DNA of 43,216 nt, from IMG/VR virus record IMGVR_UViG_3300036785_000047, positions 1 through 43,216 of that record; one strand, 5' to 3'. The notes under the pieces were generated by a model, which worked only from the letters and a program-made list of their open reading frames with translations, ran no database searches and was not told where the DNA came from. Positions 24,271 to 33,200 of the stretch are shown here, in pieces. A program made the position numbers and the translations under genes. The stretch comes from a virus. How positions within the stretch are numbered: position 1 is the stretch's first letter; every line of letters begins with the position of its first letter.

Positions 24271-27036
24271 TTACCGTTGGCCGATGAAGGTCCATGGCAC
24301 CTTCCAACCATTGGTCTGCTTCCGTTCGCCACCAGTTGTTCCATCCCACAAGAGTCCGGTGCCACGAGTCTTCTCATATCCCCGCCCACCAGATCGCTTG
24401 AGCAACTCGGCAAACTTCTGGATTGAGTCATACGTACCAAATGAATCAACGTCCCAGCGCTCTGCCCATGACCGCCATGCTGCAAACAATCCGCTAGTGC
24501 ACACGATGGTCTGGCCACCCTTTGCCCACAAACCAGACTCGGCAAAGTAGGCACCAAGCACGTCTGTCGAGTCCCACATTGCCGCCGTGCGCTCGACAAC
24601 AATTGGCGCGATGTTAATGCCGGTGTTAATATCCAAGCGAAGATCACCAGAGTTATACGAGTCACGACTCACGCCAATCAATGCATCCCTAGCAGCGACC
24701 TCACGTTCAAGCCAACGAGCAAGGCCATGATATGCCCATGTGAGCACGACGTCTGGCATCATTGCCCAACCTGTTGCCTCACCGGTCAAACGTGGCTTGA
24801 TGTACTCACGTGCTAAGCGCACCGAGCCATCTTCAACACCAGACACATACGAGGCATCTGCCAAACGTGACTTGTGCACAAAGGTAGTCAAGAACGGCAC
24901 AATCCAAAGGCGACCACGCAAAGCCTCCGACACGTCACCACGCAAATCCAACTCATGGTTAGTCATCATGAAGTATGTGCCCATGTTTAGCACTTGCTTT
25001 GGGTTGGCATATAGCAACTTGCCGATCAACGAGATTTCACCGGTCAATGTTTTGATGGTATCAACGTCTAGCAGTTTGCCGCCAACCTCTGTGATCTTGA
25101 CCATGCGCCGACTGTCCAACTGGGCAATTGATGCCATCCTAGCATTTGACGACATCCCGCCACCGCTAGCAGTTCCAACAACATCGCCAGCAACCTCATG
25201 GGCATAACCGCCAAGCGCCCAGCCAAGCGCATCCAAGAATGCCGACTTGCCCGAGCGTCCACTACCCTGCAATACCACAACCATCTCAAGCAATCGGCCA
25301 CGCAAACACGACCCGGCAAGTTCTTGTAACATGTCAATAACGGCAGGCCCATTTTCGCCTTGTTGCCACTCACCAAGCATTTGCTGCCAGAACGCTTGAC
25401 CACGATCCCAATCATCACCCCAATGTCTAGCACCATTCTCGCCAATCAAGATGTTTCCACGTGTCGTCAGCGAGCAGTATGCCTGCCGACCAGCGCCAGA
25501 GTCTAACAGCATGCCAGAGGCTAAATCGAACACGCCACGCGGGGTGCCCAAATAGTCACTATGGCGATCCCATGCCTCACCAAGATCCGATGCCAGACGG
25601 AACAAGGCGCTCTTGTGAAACCCATATACGACAGAGTTAATCCTGGCCATCGATTGAGCAGCCTTTGCCCATTTGAATAACGATGCTACTGCCTTGGAAT
25701 CACCGTTGGTGTTCTGCAGCGCGATAGCCTCCTCATGGATGTATTCCGACAGACGCATCGCATGGTCAAACAACTTTGTCTCGCCTTCATGCCAAGCAAC
25801 ACCATCCCAGAACAAAGCCTCACCACGACCTTCATGGTAGACAAAGAATGGGAAGTAATGGTGAAGCCGATACAGATTGGCCTTGTCTGTGTTGAGTGAA
25901 TCAATCGCCTTGAAGTTCAAGAACGACCGCTCGATGTGGCGCTTGATGTCATTTGCAGTCAGCTCATGATCCCTAGGCATCTCTGCGTCAATCATCGCCT
26001 TGTATTTCTCGACAACCCCGCCAGCCATCAGTTCATCAAGCGTCCAGCCTTTGCGCGATGCCACGAGTCCAAGGTGATATGCGCCTTGGCCACGACTTGC
26101 TTTGTTCGAGGCATATAGCAAACCAAGCCGCAAAAGGTCTTCCATCTCAACCATGTGCATGCCTGGTCGCATTGTTGACGACAAGTCTGGCCGCGAACTC
26201 ACATGGTCATCAACGCCAAACTTTGCGCGCGTTGCTTCCACGCCAACGCCAGCGTTCAGCGCTGCCTCAAGCAGCTCACGCCCAACCAGCGTGCCAGAGC
26301 CACGTGACCATTTCAGCAAGTCCGACACATCCCAGCCTTCGACCTGGCCATTCTCACGCCAACCAGAGATGTCCCTAAGATCAATGGCTTTGACTGGTAC
26401 CGATGACCCAAGGTCATGAATCATTCGCTCAAACGCGTCAACAAACTGGACCGATCCTTCATGGCCTGCATCGTCAACATCAAATACGACGCAAATGCCA
26501 TGTAGTTGCTCAACCAAGCCCAATGCGAACTCATCGCCACCAAACTCCCTGATTAACATGTCTGGTTGCGGCCGCGACGATTCCCCATTGATCGATGTCG
26601 TCGCTAGCCACCCAACACCCCGCAACTGCAAGCAATCCCATTCGCCTGCTGTTACCCACAACCAACGTTTCTCATATGGGACCGCTCCAATTCGCTCGGC
26701 AATCCACGACAAGTCAAACATGCGCCCAACTGGATGGCCTTGGCGTTCACGAGCAACGCACGTTCGCCAGCCAGCAGTAATCCACCTTTCACCCCATGTG
26801 TGCCAAAGCTTTGCCGCATCGGCGACACCATGGATGTTGTATAGAGGCAAGACCCATGATCGAGTCTGCACCTCATACCCCATGCCATGTATGGTGTCTA
26901 GCAACTTTGCTGGGTCTGTAAACCCCCGTAGCTTACAGACCTCAGCAAGTCGCTCTGGCGTCAAAGCATCAACGCACCTGCCAAACCATTTGGCATCAAG
27001 TTGTTGATCAGCCCATCTGATTTTCTCACCAGGCAT
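24271..27036 (-). CDS. DNA primase-helicase (TOPRIM plus D5/SF3-type helicase)
   Basis: This 921-residue protein joins a primase part with a phage/plasmid P4-D5-type helicase. The TOPRIM-like part has VTAGEWDCLQL (Glu at about 132) and FDVDDAG (186-191), the acidic metal-binding set. The helicase part has Walker A GSGRSGKS (about 591-598), the Walker B-like RRMVKITEVG, sensor FMMTNHELDL and an arginine-finger segment EALRGRLWIVPF. A D5-N-like region (DYLGTPRGVFDLASG) lies between. No N-terminal zinc ribbon with paired cysteines was found. It should form a hexamer that unwinds and primes the fork for the phage polymerase. It is the last gene before the repeat-rich spacer. Confidence 0.88.
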   Translation of the reverse strand: MPGEKIRWADQQLDAKWFGRCVDALTPERLAEVCKLRGFTDPAKLLDTIHGMGYEVQTRSWVLPLYNIHGVADAAKLWHTWGERWITAGWRTCVARERQGHPVGRMFDLSWIAERIGAVPYEKRWLWVTAGEWDCLQLRGVGWLATTSINGESSRPQPDMLIREFGGDEFALGLVEQLHGICVVFDVDDAGHEGSVQFVDAFERMIHDLGSSVPVKAIDLRDISGWRENGQVEGWDVSDLLKWSRGSGTLVGRELLEAALNAGVGVEATRAKFGVDDHVSSRPDLSSTMRPGMHMVEMEDLLRLGLLYASNKASRGQGAYHLGLVASRKGWTLDELMAGGVVEKYKAMIDAEMPRDHELTANDIKRHIERSFLNFKAIDSLNTDKANLYRLHHYFPFFVYHEGRGEALFWDGVAWHEGETKLFDHAMRLSEYIHEEAIALQNTNGDSKAVASLFKWAKAAQSMARINSVVYGFHKSALFRLASDLGEAWDRHSDYLGTPRGVFDLASGMLLDSGAGRQAYCSLTTRGNILIGENGARHWGDDWDRGQAFWQQMLGEWQQGENGPAVIDMLQELAGSCLRGRLLEMVVVLQGSGRSGKSAFLDALGWALGGYAHEVAGDVVGTASGGGMSSNARMASIAQLDSRRMVKITEVGGKLLDVDTIKTLTGEISLIGKLLYANPKQVLNMGTYFMMTNHELDLRGDVSEALRGRLWIVPFLTTFVHKSRLADASYVSGVEDGSVRLAREYIKPRLTGEATGWAMMPDVVLTWAYHGLARWLEREVAARDALIGVSRDSYNSGDLRLDINTGINIAPIVVERTAAMWDSTDVLGAYFAESGLWAKGGQTIVCTSGLFAAWRSWAERWDVDSFGTYDSIQKFAELLKRSGGRGYEKTRGTGLLWDGTTGGERKQTNGWKVPWTFIGQR

Positions 27037-27086
27037 TCCTCATTGCCCCACGTTCCGTCAACTAGTTATCAATGATTAATTGTCCT

Positions 27087-27860
27087 TCAGATTGCCTTTG
27101 TGTACCCACCATCGACGATCACAGTTTGCCCAGTGATATATGATGAAGCTTGTGAGCAATAAAACACTGCGACTCGTGCGAATTCAGATACAACACCATA
27201 TCGCCTCATCGGTATTTTGGCCATTGTCGACTCATCAATACCACCACCCAACTCAATAGTTCGATCGGTTGTTATGCGGCCTGGTGCGATCGCATTGACT
27301 CGCACATTAGGCGCAAGTTCAACAGCAAGCGACTTAACAAGCCCAATGATCCCAAGGCGAAACGTGTTCGATAGCACCATGCCGTCCATTGGCACCTTCA
27401 CACTCGATGATGTGTTGGCAAGTATCGCACCATCGCCATCCCCGCTAGGCATTGCTGGCAAGCAGGCGCGAATTGTCCTCACATATGCCATCAGCGTTAA
27501 TCTATACGCATCACTCCAATCCTTATCGTTGAAATCAGCGAACTTGCCAGGCGTTGGTCCACCACCATTGAGGAACAAAGCATCGATGTAACCATCACCA
27601 TTGTCCTTTGCAACATGGGCAAACTCGATGATGTCTTCAATGTGCGTCATGTCGCCAGCCACAATTCGACAGGCAACGCCATACTTCACAACTTGTTCGG
27701 CAACCTCCATCAACTCAGTTTCACGCCTGGCAAACAAAGTGACGTTGGCATTTGCCTTGGCGAACTCAAGCGCAACTGCTCGACCAAGTCCACTCGATGC
27801 GCCCATGACTGCAACAGATTTGCCCGACAAACCAAGTTCCATCCCGGTCATCCCAGCCAT
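27087..27860 (-). CDS. SDR family oxidoreductase without canonical Tyr-Lys pair
   Basis: This 257-residue protein is a Rossmann-fold short-chain dehydrogenase/reductase. It has the cofactor motif MGASSGLG (about 18-25), a GDMT acidic turn, LNGGGP in place of NNAG, and the C-terminal ITGQTVIVDGG typical of FabG-like enzymes. After the NTSSSV strand the usual YxxxK is replaced by SNTFRLGIIGLVKS, so the catalytic Tyr and Lys are absent at that place. A subgroup of cellular SDRs shares this SN-x-x-R variation. ATG 27860 overlaps the previous stop (TGATG) behind a GGAGG site. The substrate is unknown. It lies between a MazG-like/ThyX block and the primase-helicase. Confidence 0.85.
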   Translation of the reverse strand: MAGMTGMELGLSGKSVAVMGASSGLGRAVALEFAKANANVTLFARRETELMEVAEQVVKYGVACRIVAGDMTHIEDIIEFAHVAKDNGDGYIDALFLNGGGPTPGKFADFNDKDWSDAYRLTLMAYVRTIRACLPAMPSGDGDGAILANTSSSVKVPMDGMVLSNTFRLGIIGLVKSLAVELAPNVRVNAIAPGRITTDRTIELGGGIDESTMAKIPMRRYGVVSEFARVAVFYCSQASSYITGQTVIVDGGYTKAI

Positions 27861-28288
27861 CAAATTGAACCTCCAATCCCAAAGTCTGGTAGCATGTTCA
27901 CACCGTCAGACCTGCCCCACAAATGCAAGGCCATTGGATGGATGTTAACGTGTACTGCGATAGGCGCAAAGACCTGATAGGCAAATCGACGCCGACCAAA
28001 GATTGCCCTGTGTAGCAAGACCAAATCCTCATAGTCAGGCATCAGTTGCTTGCCGCCACGCTTGCCTTCCCATTTGACGACAGAGGCATGCATCCAATGG
28101 TCGCCCAATTCATCGCCAATTGGGTATGGTGCCTCTGTGACGATGTACTCGGTCAGCACATCATCATCAACCGGCACATGGCGCATCATGATCTTAATGC
28201 CTGCTATCCCAAATGGCACATATGAAACTATCTTGAGTCCAGCGTTCTTCAACACGACTTCCATGCCGTTGTTAATCGACAAGGTCAT
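27860..28288 (-). CDS. Conserved phage protein, DUF7694-like
   Basis: This 142-residue protein has a C-terminal half seen in several phage families: WMHASVVKWEGKR, PDYEDLVLLHRAIFG, then a run ending VHVNIHPMALHLWGR and PDFGIGGSI. The pattern matches a domain of unknown function sometimes listed as DUF7694. The start at 28288 overlaps the MazG-like gene by 17 bases; ATG 28264 is an alternative. The neighbours are ThyX, a MazG-like protein and an SDR, suggesting nucleotide or DNA metabolism, but no activity is known. Confidence 0.65.
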   Translation of the reverse strand: MTLSINNGMEVVLKNAGLKIVSYVPFGIAGIKIMMRHVPVDDDVLTEYIVTEAPYPIGDELGDHWMHASVVKWEGKRGGKQLMPDYEDLVLLHRAIFGRRRFAYQVFAPIAVHVNIHPMALHLWGRSDGVNMLPDFGIGGSI

Positions 28289-28544
28289 ATGAATCCAACC
28301 AAGCAGCCGCCACTGCCGCGATGCTAACCAAAGCCGTCTCGATGGTCTCGTTGTCGCCACCTTCAATCGCTGACGACATCGCTCCAGTCAACTCGGTGAC
28401 ATGCAGCATTAGCATGCCCAACTTGTCGATGTTTGGCATCGACTTGTCAATTTCAACGCCAGTCGCACGCATGGTAACACGCCGCCCAGCAATCGCATTG
28501 ACCGTCAACGATGATCCCACCGCCCATTCATCCGCTATGCTCAT
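28272..28544 (-). CDS. Degenerate MazG-like protein
   Basis: This 90-residue protein begins at ATG 28544, which overlaps the ThyX stop as TGATG (28542-28546). The second half (about 40-87) has the helical pattern of small phage MazG-like proteins: LGMLMLHVTELTGAMSSAI, GDNETIETAL, then SIAAVAAAWLDSYD. The family normally has an EExxE metal site in the first of these helices; here only one Glu of it remains (HVTEL). Either it is not a nucleotide pyrophosphohydrolase any more, or it acts in a complex. The first 38 residues form a separate beta-like part (RRVTMRATGVEID). Confidence 0.55.
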   Translation of the reverse strand: MSIADEWAVGSSLTVNAIAGRRVTMRATGVEIDKSMPNIDKLGMLMLHVTELTGAMSSAIEGGDNETIETALVSIAAVAAAWLDSYDLVD

Positions 28545-29587
28545 CAGATTGTCCTCGATGGTTTGAAGGTTCGGTTGTCGTCGAGCGCCCAATCAAATCC
28601 ACATTGTTGCTCGACTTTCTCCCAACCTTGGAACGTACACATGTGCTCGACCATACGCTGATTCCCATGCATATCAGTTGGGATGATTTGTGGCGCTCGT
28701 GTTCGCTCGCAACTGATCTTAGGCTCTGCGCCTGTGCCCACGATCCATGGTGACTGGGCAACCAACGCTTTGCCCATCTCCCGCACGATATGGCTGATCT
28801 CCCATTGGAACATTGAGCATGCGCGATAGTCATGCATGGCGATGAACTCTCGCAAGTTATACTCGCACATGATGTAATTCTCAGTGCCCTCTGGCAAGAT
28901 GAATCGCGCATCCTGGTACGACACGCCAGCCTCGACAGCCAGTCGATATGCCTTACGAGCAGCAGTGATTGCTTCAGACCAGGCTGTATACAATTCATAG
29001 TCTGTCTCTGGTGCATCGCGGCCCATTGTCTTCCACACGCTCTCTGGAACACGAATGTTTGCGCCAGAGCCATCGACACCAACGAACGATGTTGCCCGTT
29101 GTGATTGCTGGTGAAACCCAGCACGCCGAGAACGCACCAATTGGTGAGTGCAAGTGCGGGATGCCCCGGACACCTCGAAGACAATTACAAATGCTTCCAT
29201 GACGGTTTGGAGTCCGCCACGCAAAACGTCCTTCCAATCGCCTTCGGCAACACCCGCATCCATGTCTTCAAAGGTGACGTTGTGACCAGTCGTTGCGTTC
29301 ATCGCTCGCTGCATCAATGGCGCCATCTCTTCCATGGGCGGCAGGCCTTTGATGAGTTTGACTGCAATTCCATCAATGCCCACATGGTTCATACTGTCGG
29401 CACCAGGCGACACGTGCTTCCAACCGCCAGCTGCGTTACGCTCGTGATTGTTGAATGCCACATCGCGCAGCAATGGGTTGTCGTCCGTGTAGTCAAGGTC
29501 TGGCCTTGACCAACGCCCATTGTCGAGTGTCCATTGATCTTGCTCGGCTACCTTGTCCATTTGTTCTTTGTCTTCCATGCTACCCAT
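28544..29587 (-). CDS. thyX: Flavin-dependent thymidylate synthase ThyX
   Basis: This 347-residue protein makes dTMP from dUMP using FAD and methylene-tetrahydrofolate. The ThyX signature lies at about residues 152-164 as RSRRAGFHQQSQR, compared with the usual RHRxxSxxxxSxR, so the central His is Ser. Downstream, LPEGTENYIMCEYNLREF and YRACSMFQWEI match the C-terminal active-site segments. It is longer than bacterial ThyX (about 220-250) by an acidic N-terminal extension of about 60 residues and a C-terminal tail. ATG 29587 has GGGAGG 8 bases upstream; ATG 29593 is too close. A phage ThyX usually supplies thymidine for replication; hydroxymethylating relatives exist. Confidence 0.85.
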   Translation of the reverse strand: MGSMEDKEQMDKVAEQDQWTLDNGRWSRPDLDYTDDNPLLRDVAFNNHERNAAGGWKHVSPGADSMNHVGIDGIAVKLIKGLPPMEEMAPLMQRAMNATTGHNVTFEDMDAGVAEGDWKDVLRGGLQTVMEAFVIVFEVSGASRTCTHQLVRSRRAGFHQQSQRATSFVGVDGSGANIRVPESVWKTMGRDAPETDYELYTAWSEAITAARKAYRLAVEAGVSYQDARFILPEGTENYIMCEYNLREFIAMHDYRACSMFQWEISHIVREMGKALVAQSPWIVGTGAEPKISCERTRAPQIIPTDMHGNQRMVEHMCTFQGWEKVEQQCGFDWALDDNRTFKPSRTI

Positions 29588-29594
29588 GACCATT

Positions 29595-29602
29595 GCCTCC
29601 CA
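29595..29602 (-). promoter_or_regulatory. TGGGAGGC ribosome site of thyX
   Basis: On the minus strand TGGGAGGC precedes the thyX start and favours ATG 29587 over 29593 by spacing. The flanks (CGC before it) are shared with the site at 29822-29829. Confidence 0.6.
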
Positions 29603-29605
29603 GCG

Positions 29606-29977
29606 CTATCGACGGTTTGCTTGCCTTTTCTTTTCTTGCATGTTGTGTTGATGCCAGTCGTTCATCATCTTTGAGTGCAGCGCAATCATTGCCACACGCT
29701 CGTTGTTGTTGGTCTCGTTGTCCTCATCATCGGCATGTCGGTCAAGCCATTCAAGCATCGCCTCCATCAGCACCTTGGCCTGTAGTTCATCCGGTAACAA
29801 TTGCGCGACGTACGCCATTTCGCCTCCCAGCGATTGTGAACCAACATTTGTTTTGCAGCCACAACCCAATGACTGCAAGTCTGATACCCGCGTCACACCG
29901 TAATAGCCCACCCGGTATCGTGGTGGGGGAACCAACCACAATACGTCCATGGACCCATCAGACTTCCCCGACATCAT
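29606..29977 (-). CDS. Small hypothetical protein, possibly two nested starts
   Basis: The frame gives 123 residues from ATG 29977, which overlaps the preceding stop (ATGA, 29974-29977). An internal ATG at 29818 sits behind the strong TGGGAGGC ribosome site and would give 70 residues (MAYVAQLLPDELQAKV). The N-terminal half is Gly/Tyr-rich with GCGCKTN. The C-terminal half is a charged helix (MEAMLEWLDRHADDEDNE) ending in a basic tail (EKKRQANRR). Either the long form or the short form, or both, may be made. No family was recognised. It lies 18 bases before the thyX start. Confidence 0.55.
   Translation of the reverse strand: MMSGKSDGSMDVLWLVPPPRYRVGYYGVTRVSDLQSLGCGCKTNVGSQSLGGEMAYVAQLLPDELQAKVLMEAMLEWLDRHADDEDNETNNNERVAMIALHSKMMNDWHQHNMQEKKRQANRR
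29822..29829 (-). promoter_or_regulatory. TGGGAGGC site before internal start at 29818
   Basis: A perfect copy of the TGGGAGGC element lies inside the 123-residue frame, 3 bases before ATG 29818, and suggests an internal or alternative start. Confidence 0.5.
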
Positions 29978-30129
29978 TCGTCACTATCACATGCCCCACA
30001 AGTCGCACAACTTGCGCCATCGACAATGTCCCAATATGTTTCTGTCGATCCACATACGCCGCATGGGTCACCTGGCACCCACGGTTCATCAGATTGGGTA
30101 TGGCTCAAACTGTTTTGCTCCTGGGGCAT
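29974..30129 (-). CDS. Small zinc-ribbon protein
   Basis: This 51-residue protein starts at ATG 30129 behind a GGGAG site 6 bases upstream; an in-frame GTG at 30195 would add 22 residues. It contains PCGVCGSTETYW and ASCATCGACDSDE, giving two CxxC knuckles about 16 residues apart with an extra Cys, so a zinc ribbon is likely. Tiny ribbons of this kind are common in early phage operons and often act by binding host proteins or nucleic acid. The role here is unknown. Its start overlaps the end of another open frame (30089-30268). Confidence 0.6.
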   Translation of the reverse strand: MPQEQNSLSHTQSDEPWVPGDPCGVCGSTETYWDIVDGASCATCGACDSDE

Positions 30130-30268
30130 GTGCTTCTCCCTTATGTTTAGCATCCAACGCTTCAAAGAATTGATCAGACCCCCACCCACACTCACACTTG
30201 GCCCAATAGACTCTGATCTTCAGCCCATCATTGTGTCTGGTATACAGATGGAAGACATGATCACTCAG
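30089..30268 (-). CDS. Possible small Cys-motif protein lacking a standard start
   Basis: Reading the minus strand, a frame is open from just inside the end of the polymerase gene (first codon after a stop at 30275-30277) to TGA at 30089-30091. It reads like a real protein: VFHLYTRHNDGLKIRVYW, then AKCECGWGSDQFFEALDA and KGEAHAPGAK. The CxCGW...AH pattern recurs in small actinophage proteins. It has no ATG, GTG or TTG upstream of the conserved part. A CTG at 30268 lies 4 bases after GGGTGATC, which could serve as ribosome site. Alternatives are a +1 shift at the end of the polymerase gene, or a sequencing error. The span given starts at that CTG. Confidence 0.4.
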   Translation of the reverse strand: MSDHVFHLYTRHNDGLKIRVYWAKCECGWGSDQFFEALDAKHKGEAHAPGAKQFEPYPI

Positions 30269-33200
30269 GGTCGATCACCCACATGTCATTGACCTCAATC
30301 TTCCTGCCGAATGATCGATTCTTGTATCCAGACACGAGTATCAGATCATAGTCCAGTCTGATACGCATGAGCAAATCCCTCAGTTTGGGGAACCTCCATC
30401 TATTAATCCTGATGTTGATCTCATCTGTATCATCATATGCATACAGAACCATCGAGTGCTTTTTGTTTGGCTCTTTGATAGTTGTCGGATCAAGATCAAC
30501 TCCTTCACGTGACCGATGCTCTTCGAACATGTCTCGCAAGTTACGACCATGTACCCTTCCGATCCAGACAACTGACAATTGGTCCTCTCTACGCCAAGTC
30601 ATATTGCCTTGCGCATCATAGAACTGAACGCCCAAGTCAAAGGGCAAGTCTTCACTCTTATGACTTGTCGATGGCAGCATCACACCAGATCCATCGACCA
30701 ATGTTCCAGCGTTCAACATGCTACGAGTTTCATTGAGCTTGTTGTGGAGCGTCGCAATCCCAAAGGCATCGTCATGTTTATCAACGGTCCACTCTTTGAC
30801 CGTTGCCAACTTCTTGGGCCCAATCCCAGGCAACGCCTCGACATCAGCAAGTCCCCATTCTTGGCCACGCTCCCAAGCAAGCGATCTATCGGCAACGATG
30901 AGCGAACTCATCCCAGCACCGATGCCTGGTATCTGAAGGAAGCCAGGTATTACATCCTTACCATCGGCAGAGACAGACCATGTGATATCAGACAAATCCA
31001 GATCAGCACCTAGCACGTTCACTGGCCTACCGACACCCCGCAACTTGGCATACTTTGGATCAATAGCATCACGCATAAGGTCTTGCCATTTCTCTTTGCC
31101 GGTCTTGCGTAGACTCGCGGCATAGAATGCGCTTGGATGATAGATCTTGAAGTACATGGCCCAATAGCCAAGCTGTGTATAGGTGATGCTGTGCGCCAGA
31201 ACGAAAGCATACTGCCCAGCAGTGACCATCCTACGGAATATGATGTCTGCTTCCTTCTCACTGAGGCCATTGGACACTGCGCCTTCAATGAACGGATCAC
31301 GCTTGGCGTTGAACGCTGCTTCGCCATATTTGAGCGAGACAATCTTGCGTACTTGGCTTGAGACAAACCAGGAGAAATTGCCAATCTCTCGACAGATTGC
31401 TAGCAACTGCTCTTGGTAGATAATCTGGTACTTGGTATAGCCACAAATCCGTTCGATGTCTTTGTTGAATGTCCAGTGATTGCGTGCATCATCACGATTC
31501 CACTTGCCATGCTTAGCGTTGATGTAGTCGAGAGTTGTTCCAGAGTGGAATGGACCTGGTCGAGATAACGCATTGATATCAACCAATTCCTGGAAGTTGT
31601 CTGGCATCAGCTGTGATGTGACCATGCGGGTGGTACGGCCAGAGAACTGAAATATGCCCTTGACATCGCCTCGCCTGAATGCTGCAATCAGTCGTTCATC
31701 ATCGAGTGGGATACGATACAAGTCATCGACAGACATGCCTGTCATTCTCATGCAATGCTTGATCATCCCAAGCGTAGAAAGTCCAAGCATATCGATCTTC
31801 ATCATCCCAAGATACTCAGCATCCTTCTTGTCAACAGATAGCACCGACAACTTTCGCTTGGGACCATTGGGGATTCTTGATGGTAGTTCGCGTGTGTATA
31901 GCGCCACGGTATCACTCAATGGCTTATCGGAGACGACAAGTCCAGCAGCATGAACGCCAAAGCCTTTGAGCATCCCTTCCAAACTCAATGCTGAACTCAA
32001 TGATGGATTTCGCTCCCAGATTGCCTTGGCCAATGGAAACTGTTCGATGGTGTCTTCAAGCGTCTTGGTGTAACGCGAGTCACCAGATGATCGTTCAATG
32101 ATGAACTCTTTCAATCGCTCTGTTTCAGCGAATGGAACCTTGGTCACACGAGCGACATCGTCGATGCTATTGCGACCCTTCCATGACGTATATGTCCCAA
32201 TGTTACCAACGTAATCTCTGCCAAACTTGTCTTGGAAGTATCGGCGCAATTCATCACGACGCTCGTCATCAAAGTCAAGATCAATGTCTGGATAGTCAGT
32301 CCTGTTGGGATCGATGAAGCGTTCAAAGTACATTTGTGGGAAGGCCAATGGATCGACTTCTGTTATGCGTAGCAGGTAACATACCATCGATGCTGGTGAT
32401 GATCCACGACCTGACCCAACGACAATGCCCTTACTCTTGGCCCACCTGACCACATCAGATATGAGCAGGAAGTAATCGACAAAACCTTTCTCAATGATCT
32501 GTGGTACTTCAAGATTCAATCTGGCGACATAGTCATCACGTGTCATGCCTTTCGCAAGGTTGTGATCCATGTCACGGTATCGCCATCCATCCCGCAACCA
32601 ATCCCAAAGCACAGCATTGGCATCTGTGTATCCATCTGGCAACGGATACTTGACCAGATCTGTCTTTGGTAATATGACGTTGCATCGATCAGCAATCTCA
32701 AGCGTGGTATCCAAGGCAGCCACCACGGCAGACTTTGGGATGCCTGTCGCCAACAGCCGTGCACCAATTGTCTGTCGATCCAAGAGAGTCATGGGCACAT
32801 TGTAATCCCACTCAGACTCTTGCTGGTCAACTGTCTTCTTGGTTGACTTGCCGCCACGAGATATAGCATGTATCAGCGAGTGCATCTTTTTGTTAGACTC
32901 AAGTGGATAGTGCGCATCCAAGGTCACGACAAGCGGGATGTTAAGCCGTTGGGATACCTCATACAGCATCTGGTTAAGCACGAGTGTTTTGGGCAACTCT
33001 GGGAATGCCTGGACCTCAAGGTAATACCTGTCGCCGAACTTCTCACGCATCATCGAGGCAATCTTGAGTGCTGTGTCGATGCCGCCACCAGTCTCGACAT
33101 CCTTGCCACCAATGCTCTTACAGGCCATGGCCGATCCCATGCAACCAGATAGCACGATCAAACCTTCACCGTTCTGCATGAGGTTTGCACTCGTTGTCGT

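Noticed and set aside
24062-24349. Minus-strand frame of 95 codons at the end of the primase-helicase gene
   Set aside because: Most of it is a translation of the repeat pairs (repeated RYLRYL) in the spacer, and it overlaps the primase-helicase gene; no ribosome site.
28528-29184. Minus-strand frame of 218 codons overlapping thyX
   Set aside because: It lies in another frame of the same strand as thyX, which has clear ThyX motifs; its translation is Ser/Arg/Cys-rich without a motif.
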